This document shows positions 6,951-14,549 of a stretch of DNA of 34,569 bases, one piece after another. The DNA lies in the NCBI GenBank assembly GCA_046483125.1, contig JAWODU010000030.1, positions 1-34,569 of the forward strand, given 5' to 3'. Every line of letters starts with the position of its first letter. Within the stretch, counting starts at the first letter, position 1. The translations under genes and the position numbers were made by a program. The notes beneath the pieces are model-generated. The model saw only the letters and a list, made by a program, of their open reading frames with translations, ran no database searches and was not told the origin of the DNA. This DNA comes from JAWODU01 sp046483125 (GTDB taxonomy: Bacteria; Verrucomicrobiota; Kiritimatiellia; UBA8416; JAWODU01).

Positions 6951-7364
6951 TTATTTCCTGCCGCCCTGGCCCTTCTTGACCATGGCTCTGGCTTCCTTGC
7001 CCCTTACGGCGCCCACGGTTCTCCTCGGACCTTTTCTCGTCCGGGCGTTTGTGCTTGTTCTCTGACCTCTGACCGGCAGACCCCGGCGATGTCTCAATCC
7101 GCGATAACTGCCTATGCTGATCAATCTTCGTATATTCTGAGTAACTTCCCGGCGCAGATCTCCTTCAACACGATATTTCGTCTGGATAATTCCCAGTACC
7201 GTCCGCAATTCTTCCGGGCTCAGGTCATCGGCCCTGCGCGAAGAATCAAGTCCGGATTCCTTCACTATCGCCCTCGCTCTGGCCGGACCTACCCCGTGGA
7301 TATATCGCAGAGCGTATTCCATTGTCTTGTTTCCCGGTATATCTACACCCAGTAATCTCGGCAT
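6951..7364 (-). CDS. rpsM: Ribosomal protein S13
   Basis: This 137-residue protein of the 30S head contacts the P-site tRNA and the 50S bridge. It begins MPRLLGVDIPGNKTMEYALR and has the helix-two-turn-helix region (YIHGVGPARARAIVKESGLD) and the basic C-terminal tail SYRGLRHRRGLPVRGQRTST. A GGGGG tract six bases upstream of ATG 7364 serves as ribosome binding site. The gene begins the S13-S11-S4-alpha-L17 block and is preceded by a repeat-filled gap of about 108 bases. Confidence 0.97.
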   Translation of the reverse strand: MPRLLGVDIPGNKTMEYALRYIHGVGPARARAIVKESGLDSSRRADDLSPEELRTVLGIIQTKYRVEGDLRREVTQNIRRLISIGSYRGLRHRRGLPVRGQRTSTNARTRKGPRRTVGAVRGKEARAMVKKGQGGRK

Positions 7365-7381
7365 ACTTACCCCCTATGGCC

Positions 7382-7463
7382 CAGTGTTCAGCGTTCGGTG
7401 TTCGGTTCCAGTGACGCCTTTCCCTCTTCAACCGGGAACAACGAACAAAGCACAAGGAACATC
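7382..7463. repeat. Two degenerate heptamer arrays in the rpmJ-rpsM gap
   Basis: Positions 7382-7409 hold four 7-base units (cagtgtt, cagcgtt, cggtgtt, cggttcc). Positions 7436-7463 hold four more of another type (gaacaac, gaacaaa, gcacaag, gaacatc). Both have a 7-base period, as does the array at 211-245. Together they fill most of the rpmJ-rpsM spacer. No open frame or RNA gene explains them. Confidence 0.7.
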
Positions 7464-7472
7464 TCCCTCATT

Positions 7473-7586
7473 TCATCCCTGTTTCTGCTTGTGGCGCGGG
7501 TTCGAACAGATTACGCGCACTACTCCCTTTCGGCGCACTATCTTGCACCCTTCACATATTCTCTTAACCGAACTTCTAACCTTCAT
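7473..7586 (-). CDS. rpmJ: Ribosomal protein L36
   Basis: This 37-residue protein, MKVRSSVKRICEGC at the start and HKQKQG at the end, is a complete zinc-binding L36. The zinc ribbon is Cys11, Cys14, Cys27 and His32. It binds 23S rRNA near the base of the peptidyl transferase region. Its position just before rpsM is the usual one. infA, which often lies between map and rpmJ, is absent here. Confidence 0.97.
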   Translation of the reverse strand: MKVRSSVKRICEGCKIVRRKGVVRVICSNPRHKQKQG

Positions 7587-7598
7587 CGCACACTGCTT

Positions 7599-7757
7599 TC
7601 AACATGTCAGAACTTCCGCTTTCCCGTCTTTCACGGCAGCCGTATGTTCAAAATGAGCCGACAGTTTTCCATCTCTGGTCCTTACTGTCCAGCCATCTTC
7701 TACGATTTCGGCCCTGTTTTCTCCGATGCTTACCATCGATTCAAGCGCCAGGGTCAT
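7599..7757 (-). pseudogene. map: Methionine aminopeptidase remnant, C-terminal 52 codons only
   Basis: Between adk and rpmJ, where a full map gene of about 250 codons is usual, only the last 52 codons remain. The frame begins ATG-ACC-CTG and encodes MTLALESMVSIGENRAEIV, then DGWTVRTRDG and LSAHFEHTAAV. This matches the MAP C-terminus, including the metal-ligand glutamates equivalent to Glu204 (LESM) and Glu235 (FEHT) of the E. coli enzyme. The two Asp ligands, the His ligand and the whole N-terminal half are missing, so it cannot be an active peptidase. Eighteen bases with an in-frame stop separate it from the adk stop codon. The retained frame has no nonsense mutation, so the deletion is recent, or the peptide is kept, or the assembly lost about 600 bases. 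Confidence 0.8.
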
Positions 7758-7775
7758 GCCTTAATCGGGATTATT

Positions 7776-8465
7776 TCATTGCCTGCTATCGCCGCCCCCG
7801 TCACGCTTGAGAACATTCACTATATCCGCAACGATATCTTTTACGTCCCTGTCGGCGTCAATATACACCAGCAGACCCATCGATTCATAATGCGCCTTCA
7901 ACGCTTCGGTCTGTCTGGTGTACACCTCCAGCCGTCTGCCAATGGTATCTTTCGTGTCATCCGGCCTTTGATACAATTCGCCCCCGCACTTATCGCAGAC
8001 GCCGTCCACCCCGGGCGGAAAATTCTTAATGTGATAATTCGTGCCGCATTTCCTGCAGATACGCCTGCCGGTCAGCCGTTCAATCAGCACCTCCCGCGGG
8101 GCGTCGAGAAAGAAAACGTTACGTATCGCCTCTTTTCCCTTCCCTCCAGCCTCGCCGGCTCCAAGCGCTTTCTCCAGCAGTTCCGCCTGATTCATTGTCC
8201 GCGGAAAACCGTCCAGCATATACGATCCCCCGCCGGAACCGGATTTCAGCCGCTCTTCTACAAGGTCGATCATCAGTTCATCCGGAACCAGTTCCCCTTT
8301 TTTCATGTATTCTTCCGCTTTCTCCCCCAGCGGCGTCTTGTCCGCGACCGCCTGCCTCAGCATGTCGCCCGTCGACAGGTGCGCGTAATCCGTTGCCCCG
8401 GCAACTTTTTCGGACATCGTTCCCTTGCCGGACCCGGGGGGGCCCAGAAATATAATCACATTCAT
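7776..8465 (-). CDS. adk: Adenylate kinase (zinc-LID type)
   Basis: This 229-residue enzyme interconverts ATP plus AMP with two ADP. The P-loop is GPPGSGKGT (about residues 8-16). The AMP site includes LSTGDMLRQAV and MLDGFPRT. The LID domain carries a structural zinc site of two Cys-X2-Cys pairs (CRKCG and CDKCGG). DDTKDTIGRRLEVY completes the LID-core signature. It follows secY, as in many spc operons. Its C-terminus looks complete, so the loss of the adjoining map gene begins after the adk stop codon. Confidence 0.97.
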   Translation of the reverse strand: MNVIIFLGPPGSGKGTMSEKVAGATDYAHLSTGDMLRQAVADKTPLGEKAEEYMKKGELVPDELMIDLVEERLKSGSGGGSYMLDGFPRTMNQAELLEKALGAGEAGGKGKEAIRNVFFLDAPREVLIERLTGRRICRKCGTNYHIKNFPPGVDGVCDKCGGELYQRPDDTKDTIGRRLEVYTRQTEALKAHYESMGLLVYIDADRDVKDIVADIVNVLKRDGGGDSRQ

Positions 8466-8508
8466 AAAACTTATTCCCGCAATTGAGTCGTCCCGAATCG
8501 TTCTTTTC

Positions 8509-9852
8509 TTACCTTCTTCCCCGCATTTTACCCTTCCTCAGGAAACCGTCGTAATGCCTCATTAACAGGTGTGACTCAATCTGCCGCATTGTATCCAGGG
8601 CCACCCCTACCATGATAAGAAGGCTCGTTCCTCCGAAGAACTGCGCCACTATCCAGTGAATATGAAATTGCGTTGCCATTACCGAAGGAATAACCGCTAT
8701 TACCGTGAGAAACACCGCCCCCACCAGCGTTATTCTCGTCATGGTCCTGTCCAGAAAATCGGCTGTCGCCTTCCCCGGCCTGATACCGGGTACATACCCC
8801 CCGTTCTTCTTCAGATCGTCCGCTATCTGCAGGGGATTGAACTGGGTGGCGACCCAGAAATACGAGAAAAAGAAGATCAGCGCCGCGTAAAGAAACAGAT
8901 ACAGGGGCTGTCCGGGCGCGAGCGCCGCTCCGAACCGTCCCGTCCATTTGAAATTCCGGAGTATCGCTACGGGAAACTGCAGCATGATCGACGCGAAAAT
9001 AATAGGCATTACGCCGGAATAATTGATCCTTAACGGCATGTAAGTATTCTGTCCTCCGTACACCTTGCGCCCTACTACTCTCTTCGTTGTGTGTATGGGA
9101 ACTTTTCTCTGCGCCTGAGTAATTGATATCGTCCCGGCGATAACCAGGAAAATCATGATGAGCATTCCAATGAGGTAAAACGGTGAGTACTGCGCCTGGC
9201 CGTCCACTCCCGTAAACATCTTCGTGGCCATGAATACCGCGGACGGCAATCTGCTTACAATGCTCACCGTTATCACGATGGAAATTCCGTTTCCTATGCC
9301 TCTCTCCGTAATCTGCTCTCCAAGCCACATGAGCAGAAGCGTGCCGGTTGTCATTGTAAGAATCGTCATCAGGCGGAATCCCCATCCACCCGATATAACG
9401 ATCTGCCTTTCGGTGCCCAGCGTGCCCTGCGGATTTTCCAAGGCCATCGCGAACACCATTCCCTGAATAATGCATATAACAACCGTCAGATAACGAGTGT
9501 ACTGTGTAAGCTTCTGCCTGCCCGTTTCCCCTTCTCTGGCCAGCCGCTCCAAAGCCGGCACCACCGCCGTCATTAACTGCAGAATAATCGAAGCGCTGAT
9601 GTACGGCATAATTCCCAGAGCGCCTACGGCACAGCGCGCGAGTGCGCCCCCGCTGAACAAATCCACGAACACCAGAAAGCCGCCGCCCACTCTCGACTGC
9701 ATTTCCCTGATGACCTGCTGAAGGGCCACGGGGTCCACTCCGGGTGTCGGCACGGTCGCAATGACCCTGCATATAAAAATCAGGCCCAGAGTAAACAGTA
9801 TTTTCTGCCTGAGCTCCGGTATCTTCAGTGAATTCGAGAATGCTGAAAGCAT
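8509..9852 (-). CDS. secY: Protein translocase channel subunit SecY
   Basis: This 447-residue pore of the Sec translocon is embedded in the inner membrane with ten predicted hydrophobic helices. Diagnostic segments are GIMPYISASIILQLM, GEQITERGIGNGISIVI, the cytoplasmic loop KVPIHTTKRVVGRKVYGGQ, and the C-terminal PGIRPGKATADFLDR-T region. The start ATG at 9852 shares one base with the rplO TGA, so translation is probably coupled. SecE lies far upstream in the same cluster. Confidence 0.98.
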   Translation of the reverse strand: MLSAFSNSLKIPELRQKILFTLGLIFICRVIATVPTPGVDPVALQQVIREMQSRVGGGFLVFVDLFSGGALARCAVGALGIMPYISASIILQLMTAVVPALERLAREGETGRQKLTQYTRYLTVVICIIQGMVFAMALENPQGTLGTERQIVISGGWGFRLMTILTMTTGTLLLMWLGEQITERGIGNGISIVITVSIVSRLPSAVFMATKMFTGVDGQAQYSPFYLIGMLIMIFLVIAGTISITQAQRKVPIHTTKRVVGRKVYGGQNTYMPLRINYSGVMPIIFASIMLQFPVAILRNFKWTGRFGAALAPGQPLYLFLYAALIFFFSYFWVATQFNPLQIADDLKKNGGYVPGIRPGKATADFLDRTMTRITLVGAVFLTVIAVIPSVMATQFHIHWIVAQFFGGTSLLIMVGVALDTMRQIESHLLMRHYDGFLRKGKMRGRR

Positions 9853-10298
9853 CAGTTTGAAATGACCTCACATGCACCGCCTGCGGCTTCAATTTTACTT
9901 TTTGCTGAAGCGCTGAAAGCATGAGCCTTCACCGTCAGCTTTTTCTTCAATTCTCCCGAACCAAGTATTTTGACTCCGTCTCCACTGCCGCCTGCCAGGC
10001 CCGCCTCACGCAGGGATTTGGCCGTTACTTCACTGCCCTCGTCGAAACGCGAAAGCGCGCCCACGTTAACCGGGCTGTATTTCGTTCCGGTCGGACTGTG
10101 AAAGCCCCGCTTCGGCAGGCGCCGTATCAGGGGCATCTGCCCGCCCTCGAAGCCGGGCTTATGCTTATGGCCCTTGCGCGACATCTGGCCCTTCTGGCCG
10201 CGCCCGCAGGTTTTGCCCTTGCCCGAACTGCGTCCGTGCCCAACCCGCGTCCGGCGCCGCCGGGCGCCTCTGGAACTCTGTAAATTGTCAAGTTTCAT
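9852..10298 (-). CDS. rplO: Ribosomal protein L15
   Basis: This 148-residue protein of the 50S subunit starts MKLDNLQSSRGARRRRTRVG and carries the Gly/Arg/Lys-rich region with GRGQKGQMSRKG and GFEGGQMPLIRRLPKRGF. The C-terminal globular domain ends KIEAAGGACEVI. It overlaps rpsE by ATGA and secY by TGATG. rpmD (L30), often found between rpsE and rplO, is absent. Confidence 0.97.
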   Translation of the reverse strand: MKLDNLQSSRGARRRRTRVGHGRSSGKGKTCGRGQKGQMSRKGHKHKPGFEGGQMPLIRRLPKRGFHSPTGTKYSPVNVGALSRFDEGSEVTAKSLREAGLAGGSGDGVKILGSGELKKKLTVKAHAFSASAKSKIEAAGGACEVISN

Positions 10299-10783
10299 GA
10301 GCCTGTCTGCCGAATCGTTTCAATATCTTCCCTGGATCTGAGCTGTTTCAAGCCGGAAACGGTAGCCTTTACGACATTCAGGGCGTTGTCACTGCCAAGA
10401 GACTTGCTCAGCACGTCCCGCACTCCCGCGAGTTCAAGCACTGTCCTGGCGCCGCCGCCCGCGATTACACCGGTTCCTTCAGACGCCGGTTTCAACAGTA
10501 CCCGGCCTCCGCCGCAGGTGCCCACGATCTCGTGCGGAATGGTTCCGCCCCTCATTCTCACCGGAAACAGGTTTTTCTTCGCCGACTCGCCCCCTTTGCG
10601 AATAGCTTCAGCAACTTCGTTGGCTTTTCCGAAACCGTAACCCACGAGCCCGGCTTTGTTGCCCACTACTACTACGGCGCTGAAACTGAAACGCCGGCCG
10701 CCCTTAACCACTTTGGAACAGCGGTTAACGAAAACAACGCCTTCCTCTAATTCGGCTTTTTCCGATGTCTGATCCCCGTTCAC
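10295..10783 (-). CDS. rpsE: Ribosomal protein S5
   Basis: This 162-residue protein of the 30S subunit contributes to decoding accuracy. The double-stranded-RNA-binding fold has VVFVNRCSKVVKGGRRFSFS and AVVVVGNKAGLVGYGFGKA; the C-terminal domain has LLKPASEGTGVIAGG and ARTVLELAGVRDVLSKSLGS. The start codon is GTG at 10783 and overlaps the rplR stop as GTGA; no ATG lies between it and the conserved body, so GTG is chosen. GGGGAG lies about 12 bases upstream. Confidence 0.96.
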   Translation of the reverse strand: MNGDQTSEKAELEEGVVFVNRCSKVVKGGRRFSFSAVVVVGNKAGLVGYGFGKANEVAEAIRKGGESAKKNLFPVRMRGGTIPHEIVGTCGGGRVLLKPASEGTGVIAGGGARTVLELAGVRDVLSKSLGSDNALNVVKATVSGLKQLRSREDIETIRQTGS

Positions 10784-11175
10784 TTACGTTTACTCCCCTT
10801 TTTGTTCTGTTTCTGTTCTTTCTCATCGCCGGTTTTTAGCCCCGCGCTCAATGCGCTTTCAACTATACTTTTTACCCGGCCGTGATACTTGAAGCCTCCC
10901 CTGTCGACCGCGATTGCATCAATGCCCTTCTTGAGCGCCGCCTCAGCGGCCCTGCGTCCGAGCTCCTCCGCATTTGTAACGGTATTTCTTCCCGGAGACC
11001 CTGCCGTGGACGCCGAAGCGAGCGTTCTTTCCACCAGATCGTCGATGAATTGCACGTACATGTGCGCGTTCGTTATCGACACGGACATACGGGGCCGTTC
11101 GGCCGTGCCCGTTATGCGCCTGCGTATCCTCCGGTGGCGCCGCTGTCTGAGATCTTTTCTGCTCCTTGCTTTCAT
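10780..11175 (-). CDS. rplR: Ribosomal protein L18
   Basis: This 131-residue 5S rRNA-binding protein carries RHRRIRRRITGTAERPRMSV at the N-terminus and the VDRGGFKYHGRVKSIVESA segment. After the normal end of the family it has a Lys/Gln/Glu tail of about 15 residues (TGDEKEQKQNKKGSKRK). That tail may be an extra RNA contact or simply drift. The gene overlaps rpsE and follows rplF by 14 bases. Confidence 0.96.
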   Translation of the reverse strand: MKARSRKDLRQRRHRRIRRRITGTAERPRMSVSITNAHMYVQFIDDLVERTLASASTAGSPGRNTVTNAEELGRRAAEAALKKGIDAIAVDRGGFKYHGRVKSIVESALSAGLKTGDEKEQKQNKKGSKRK

Positions 11176-11189
11176 TTCGTTCCGCCGCT

Positions 11190-11726
11190 TCAGGCCACGG
11201 TTTTACCCGACTTACGCCGGACCCGTTCGCCCTTATATTTGATTCCCTTGCCTTTGTACGGTTCCGCCGGGCATATGCCGCGAATCTCCGCGGCAGCTTC
11301 TCCTACTTTCTGCTTGTCCGCTCCCGACACGACCACAGTCGTCCCGCCTTCAACCGTTACGGTTAAGCTGTCGGGCACCATGTATTCGACCGGCGACGAA
11401 AAACCCACCGACATGCTCAATTTATTCCCCTCCAGGTTCGCGCGGAACCCGACCCCCTCTATCTCCAGTGTTTTGCTGTACCCCTTTTCCACGCCTTCTA
11501 TCATGTTGAGGACCAGGCTTCTGGTGAGACCGAACAGACTACGTTCTTCCCGGGTGTCGCCGCTCCTTGACAAAACTACACCGCCGTCGCCCGTCTCCGC
11601 GTTGATAACGGAAGGTATCGCCAGCGACAGCTCTCCGGCTTTTCCGCTCGCCGTAAGCGTACTGCCCGATACTGAAACCTTCACTTCGGACGGAACCCGG
11701 ATAACATCTCTGTCCTTGCTCGCCAT
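11190..11726 (-). CDS. rplF: Ribosomal protein L6
   Basis: This 178-residue protein near the factor-binding site of the 50S subunit has two related alpha/beta domains. The second ends in the L6 signature (AEPYKGKGIKYKGE, then VRRKSGK). AAGGA upstream of ATG 11726 serves as ribosome binding site. Length is normal. Confidence 0.97.
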   Translation of the reverse strand: MASKDRDVIRVPSEVKVSVSGSTLTASGKAGELSLAIPSVINAETGDGGVVLSRSGDTREERSLFGLTRSLVLNMIEGVEKGYSKTLEIEGVGFRANLEGNKLSMSVGFSSPVEYMVPDSLTVTVEGGTTVVVSGADKQKVGEAAAEIRGICPAEPYKGKGIKYKGERVRRKSGKTVA

Positions 11727-11767
11727 TTACGCTATTCCTTGCTTAAAAACCAGCTTACAGCCCGCGC

Positions 11768-12163
11768 CTACCAGACTTCGCACAGTATTTCGCCCCCGGC
11801 CCGGCGTTTCCGGGCTTCTTTCCCGGTCATAACCCCCTCGGAAGTCGTGACGATTGAAATTCCCAGTCCTCCCAGTACGCGCGGCATGTCCCCGTGCCCG
11901 GCATACCGGCGCAATCCCTGTCGGCTCACCATTCTGAGCTTCCGTATCGCCGGTTCTCTGTCTCCCACGTACTTGAGGTGTATTCGCAATGTTTTTCTGG
12001 GCGCTTCCTCCGCTACGTAATCGCTTATGTACCCCTCTTTCTTCAACACCTTGGCAATCTCCTCTTTCAGTTTTGAATGAGGCATTTCGGCCGAATCCAG
12101 CCCGGCCATATGCGCGTTCCTGACGCGCGTTAACATATCCGCAATAGGGTCTGACACACTCAT
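11768..12163 (-). CDS. rpsH: Ribosomal protein S8
   Basis: This 131-residue primary 16S rRNA-binding protein begins MSVSDPIADMLTRVRNAHMA and ends with the conserved GVMTGKEARKRRAGGEILCEVW. The ATG at 12163 follows GAGGT and matches the family N-terminus; a longer in-frame start at 12223 lies inside rpsN and is rejected. S8 commonly regulates the spc operon through the rplE mRNA, but no site was traced here. Confidence 0.97.
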   Translation of the reverse strand: MSVSDPIADMLTRVRNAHMAGLDSAEMPHSKLKEEIAKVLKKEGYISDYVAEEAPRKTLRIHLKYVGDREPAIRKLRMVSRQGLRRYAGHGDMPRVLGGLGISIVTTSEGVMTGKEARKRRAGGEILCEVW

Positions 12164-12176
12164 CGTAACCTCTTTT

Positions 12177-12362
12177 TTACCAACTGGCTTTAGATACACC
12201 AGGTATCTCTCCCTTGGAAGCAAGCTCCCGGAAGCAAAGGCGGCAAAGCTGGAATTTCCGCATAAAAGCCCTCCTCCTGCCGCATCTTCTGCAACGATTG
12301 TACGACCTCACCTTGAATTTCGGCGGCCTGCCAGCTTTAGCTATAAGCGCCTTTTTGGCCAA
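12177..12362 (-). CDS. rpsN: Ribosomal protein S14, short zinc-binding type
   Basis: This 61-residue S14 is of the short (type Z) form, with a zinc site of Cys24, Cys27, Cys40 and Cys43 (NRCRRCGR and QLCRLCFRE). The start codon is TTG at 12362, preceded by a strong AAGGAGG at good spacing; MAKKALIAKAG then matches the family. It lies between rplE and rpsH as usual. Confidence 0.96.
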   Translation of the reverse strand: MAKKALIAKAGRPPKFKVRSYNRCRRCGRRRAFMRKFQLCRLCFRELASKGEIPGVSKASW

Positions 12363-12378
12363 CTTCTTTTCCTCCTTC

Positions 12379-12918
12379 TTATGACTTCACCGCGAGAGGC
12401 ATCCCCAGTCTGGAGAGAAGTTCGCGCCCCTCGTCGTTATTTGCCGCGCTTGTCACTATGGTTATATCCATCCCGTGCGGTACCGGGACGTTGCTCGGGT
12501 CGATCTCCGGAAAAATGGAATAATCCTTTATGCCGATCGTATAGTTCCCCTTACCGTCAAAAGCCGATGCCGGCAATCCCCGGAAATCCCTTATCCGAGG
12601 CAGTGCCGCGCCTATCAGGCGCTCAAGGAATTCGTACATCCTGTTCGCGCGCAGGGTAACCTTGGCTCCGACAGCCTCGCCTTTTCTCACCTTGAAATTC
12701 GATATGCTCTTACTGGCTTTTGTAATCAGGGGCTTCTGACCCGTAATCGCCGAAAGATTTCCCGCAATCGCCTTCTGGGCGTCGCCGTCGGCTGTGCCCA
12801 TGCCCACGTTAACTACAACCTTGATCAGCCGTGGCAGTCTCAGGCGATTCTTCTCCTGAAGACAGTCCACAAGTCCGGGAGCAGCTTCTTTTTCGTATTT
12901 CTCTTTCAGCGCAGGCAT
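12379..12918 (-). CDS. rplE: Ribosomal protein L5
   Basis: This 179-residue 5S rRNA-binding protein contacts P-site tRNA. Motifs are the N-terminal ALKEKYEKEAAPGL, KVVVNVGMG, ITGQKPLITKASKSISNFKV and the C-terminal MDITIVTSAANNDEGRELL. The ATG at 12918 is preferred because it gives the usual length and N-terminus. A TTG at 12939 would add seven residues and overlap rplX, but it has no Shine-Dalgarno sequence. The ribosome binding site of the ATG is itself weak, so coupling to rplX translation is likely. Confidence 0.95.
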   Translation of the reverse strand: MPALKEKYEKEAAPGLVDCLQEKNRLRLPRLIKVVVNVGMGTADGDAQKAIAGNLSAITGQKPLITKASKSISNFKVRKGEAVGAKVTLRANRMYEFLERLIGAALPRIRDFRGLPASAFDGKGNYTIGIKDYSIFPEIDPSNVPVPHGMDITIVTSAANNDEGRELLSRLGMPLAVKS

Positions 12919-12931
12919 TTCCAGAGTCCGT

Positions 12932-13249
12932 TCACTCAAACACGCGGCCGCATCTGCCGCATTTGCGAACCTTTCGGTCCCCTTCCGTTTCCTTCTTCAT
13001 TCTCACACCCCTCTTGCAGTCCGGGCAGTAAACCATCAGGTTTGAAATGTCCACCGAGGCTTCCCTTTCGCCAATGCCGCCCTGCGGGTTGTCCTGAGTC
13101 TTCCTCATCGCCTTCTTCACCACGTGCAGACCCTCGACGAGGGCGCGCCCGCGCCCCGGAAAGACCTGCAGAACCCTCCCTGTCCTGCCGAGATCCACGC
13201 CCGCGGCGGCTATCACGGTGTCCCCTTTTTTAATCCTTGCAATACTCAT
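12932..13249 (-). CDS. rplX: Ribosomal protein L24
   Basis: This 105-residue assembly-initiator protein of the 50S subunit has a KOW motif at the N-terminus (IKKGDTVIAAAGVDLGRTGRV) and the EGLHVVKKAMRKTQDNPQGG segment. The C-terminal half carries two Cys-X2-Cys pairs (YCPDCKRG and KCGRCGRVF), a possible zinc site as in C+ variants. GAGGCGG precedes ATG 13249. Confidence 0.96.
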   Translation of the reverse strand: MSIARIKKGDTVIAAAGVDLGRTGRVLQVFPGRGRALVEGLHVVKKAMRKTQDNPQGGIGEREASVDISNLMVYCPDCKRGVRMKKETEGDRKVRKCGRCGRVFE

Positions 13250-13265
13250 GCTTTCCGCCTCTTAC

Positions 13266-13631
13266 TCAGAGCACCTCCGGCGCAAGCGACAACACCTTCA
13301 TGAAATTCTTTTCTCTCAATTCCCTCGCCACTGGACCGAAGACCCTGGATCCGAGTGGATTCATGGTGTCATCCAGCAGTACAACGGCGTTGTTGTCAAA
13401 CCTGAGGTGCGACCCGTCGTCACGCCGAAGCGCCTGCCTGGTTCTCACCACGAGAGCCTTGCAGACCTGGCCTTTTTTAACAGTCCCTCCAGGCTGAGCC
13501 TCTTTTACCGAAACCTTTATAATGTCCCCCACGTGAGCGTACCGTTTCGACTGACCCAGAACGCGAAAACAGGTTACACGTTTTGCTCCCGTGTTGTCCG
13601 CAACCTGTAGATTCGTTTCTTCCGTTATCAT
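13266..13631 (-). CDS. rplN: Ribosomal protein L14
   Basis: This 121-residue protein lies at an inter-subunit bridge of the 50S particle. It begins MITEETNLQVADNTGAKRV and ends ARELREKNFMKVLSLAPEVL, both typical. The central GDIIKVSVKEAQPGGTVKKG and NAVVLLDDTMNPLGSRVFGP are the family core. AAAGGG lies upstream of the ATG. Confidence 0.97.
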   Translation of the reverse strand: MITEETNLQVADNTGAKRVTCFRVLGQSKRYAHVGDIIKVSVKEAQPGGTVKKGQVCKALVVRTRQALRRDDGSHLRFDNNAVVLLDDTMNPLGSRVFGPVARELREKNFMKVLSLAPEVL

Positions 13632-13643
13632 CGAAAAGCCCTT

Positions 13644-13919
13644 TCACTGCGCGGATTTGCCCAGCACCTCCGCGATTCTCCATCTTTTTAAACGGCTTCG
13701 CGGGCGCGTTTCCACAATCCTTACCGTATCACCCGCCTCGGTTTTATTCTCTTCGTCATGCACGTGCAGTTTCCCGGACCGCCGCACGTACTTACCGTAG
13801 AGCGGGTGCTGCCTTTTGCGTTCCACAACCACTACCGCCGTCTTGTTGCCGCTTTTCCTCAGCACCGTTCCCCGGCGCTCTTTTCTGACCCCTCTGCCCC
13901 CGGATACAGGTTTCTTCAT
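13644..13919 (-). CDS. rpsQ: Ribosomal protein S17
   Basis: This 91-residue 16S rRNA-binding protein with an OB fold carries RRGTVLRKSGNKTAVVVVER, HPLYGKYVRRSGKLHVHDEE and AGDTVRIVETRPRSRLKRWR, which are diagnostic. It overlaps the rpmC stop by ATGA, so translation is coupled to rpmC. Confidence 0.97.
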   Translation of the reverse strand: MKKPVSGGRGVRKERRGTVLRKSGNKTAVVVVERKRQHPLYGKYVRRSGKLHVHDEENKTEAGDTVRIVETRPRSRLKRWRIAEVLGKSAQ

Positions 13920-14113
13920 GTCTTGATACCCCGTTCGCGCATAACAGTCTTAATGCGCGCCATATCCCTCCGCAACGATCTCACGCGCAGAGGCTGCTGC
14001 GAAGAATCTCCGCCGGCCTGTTTGACCCGCAGATTAAGCAGTTCTTTTTTCGTGTCCGCGAAGGTCTCTCGGATCTCTTCGTCGGTCTGTTCTCTGATTT
14101 GCGGCGCTTTCAT
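13916..14113 (-). CDS. rpmC: Ribosomal protein L29
   Basis: This 65-residue two-helix protein at the exit-tunnel rim provides part of the docking site for trigger factor and SRP. The segments REQTDEEIRETFADTKKELL, NLRVKQAGGD and RRDMARIKTVMRERG fit L29. It lies between rplP and rpsQ as in other S10 operons. Confidence 0.95.
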   Translation of the reverse strand: MKAPQIREQTDEEIRETFADTKKELLNLRVKQAGGDSSQQPLRVRSLRRDMARIKTVMRERGIKT

Positions 14114-14132
14114 GGACCAATACCTTATGCAA

Positions 14133-14549
14133 TCAATGCCGGAACGCCGAAACGTACCTTGTAGCTATTCCCAGTTTGGCGTCCGCCAGACGCAGTGCTT
14201 CCCTTGCTATTTTCTCCGACACACCGCCGATCTCGAACAATATCATACCGGGCTTAACAACCGCCACCCATGACTCCGGATTCCCCTTCCCCTTGCCCTG
14301 GCGCGTCTCAATCGGTTTCTTTGTAACAGGTTTGTCCGGGAAAACTCTTATCCACAATCGGCCCTTCCTTTTCATATGCCGCATCACGCTCACCCGGCAT
14401 GCCTCGAGCTGGTTATTCTTTATCCAACCCCGCTCCAGCGCCTTAATGCCGTATTCGCCGAAAGCAAGCTCGGCGCCCGAAGACGCGTTGCCTTTCCGGC
14501 TTCCCCTCTGCACCTTGCGGTGCTTAAGCCTGCTTGGCATAAGAGGCAT
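14133..14549 (-). CDS. rplP: Ribosomal protein L16
   Basis: This 138-residue 50S protein helps position A-site tRNA. It carries LKHRKVQRGSRKGNA, the IEACR-like QLEACRVSVMRHMKRKGRLW, VFPDKPVTKKPIETRQGKGK and KPGMILFEIGGVSEKIAREA. GAGGG eight bases before ATG 14549 supports this start. An internal ATG at 14540 would give the shorter family-like N-terminus and is the alternative. The gene overlaps the end of rpsC by 26 bases. Confidence 0.95.
   Translation of the reverse strand: MPLMPSRLKHRKVQRGSRKGNASSGAELAFGEYGIKALERGWIKNNQLEACRVSVMRHMKRKGRLWIRVFPDKPVTKKPIETRQGKGKGNPESWVAVVKPGMILFEIGGVSEKIAREALRLADAKLGIATRYVSAFRH

Noticed and set aside
7246..7455. 69-codon minus-strand frame upstream of and overlapping rpsM
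   Set aside because: It is built mostly from heptamer repeat and out-of-frame S13 sequence.
8576..9922. 448-codon minus-strand frame overlapping secY in another frame
   Set aside because: Same strand but out of frame with secY, which is complete and has ten membrane helices; the alternative is low in hydrophobic residues and matches no family.
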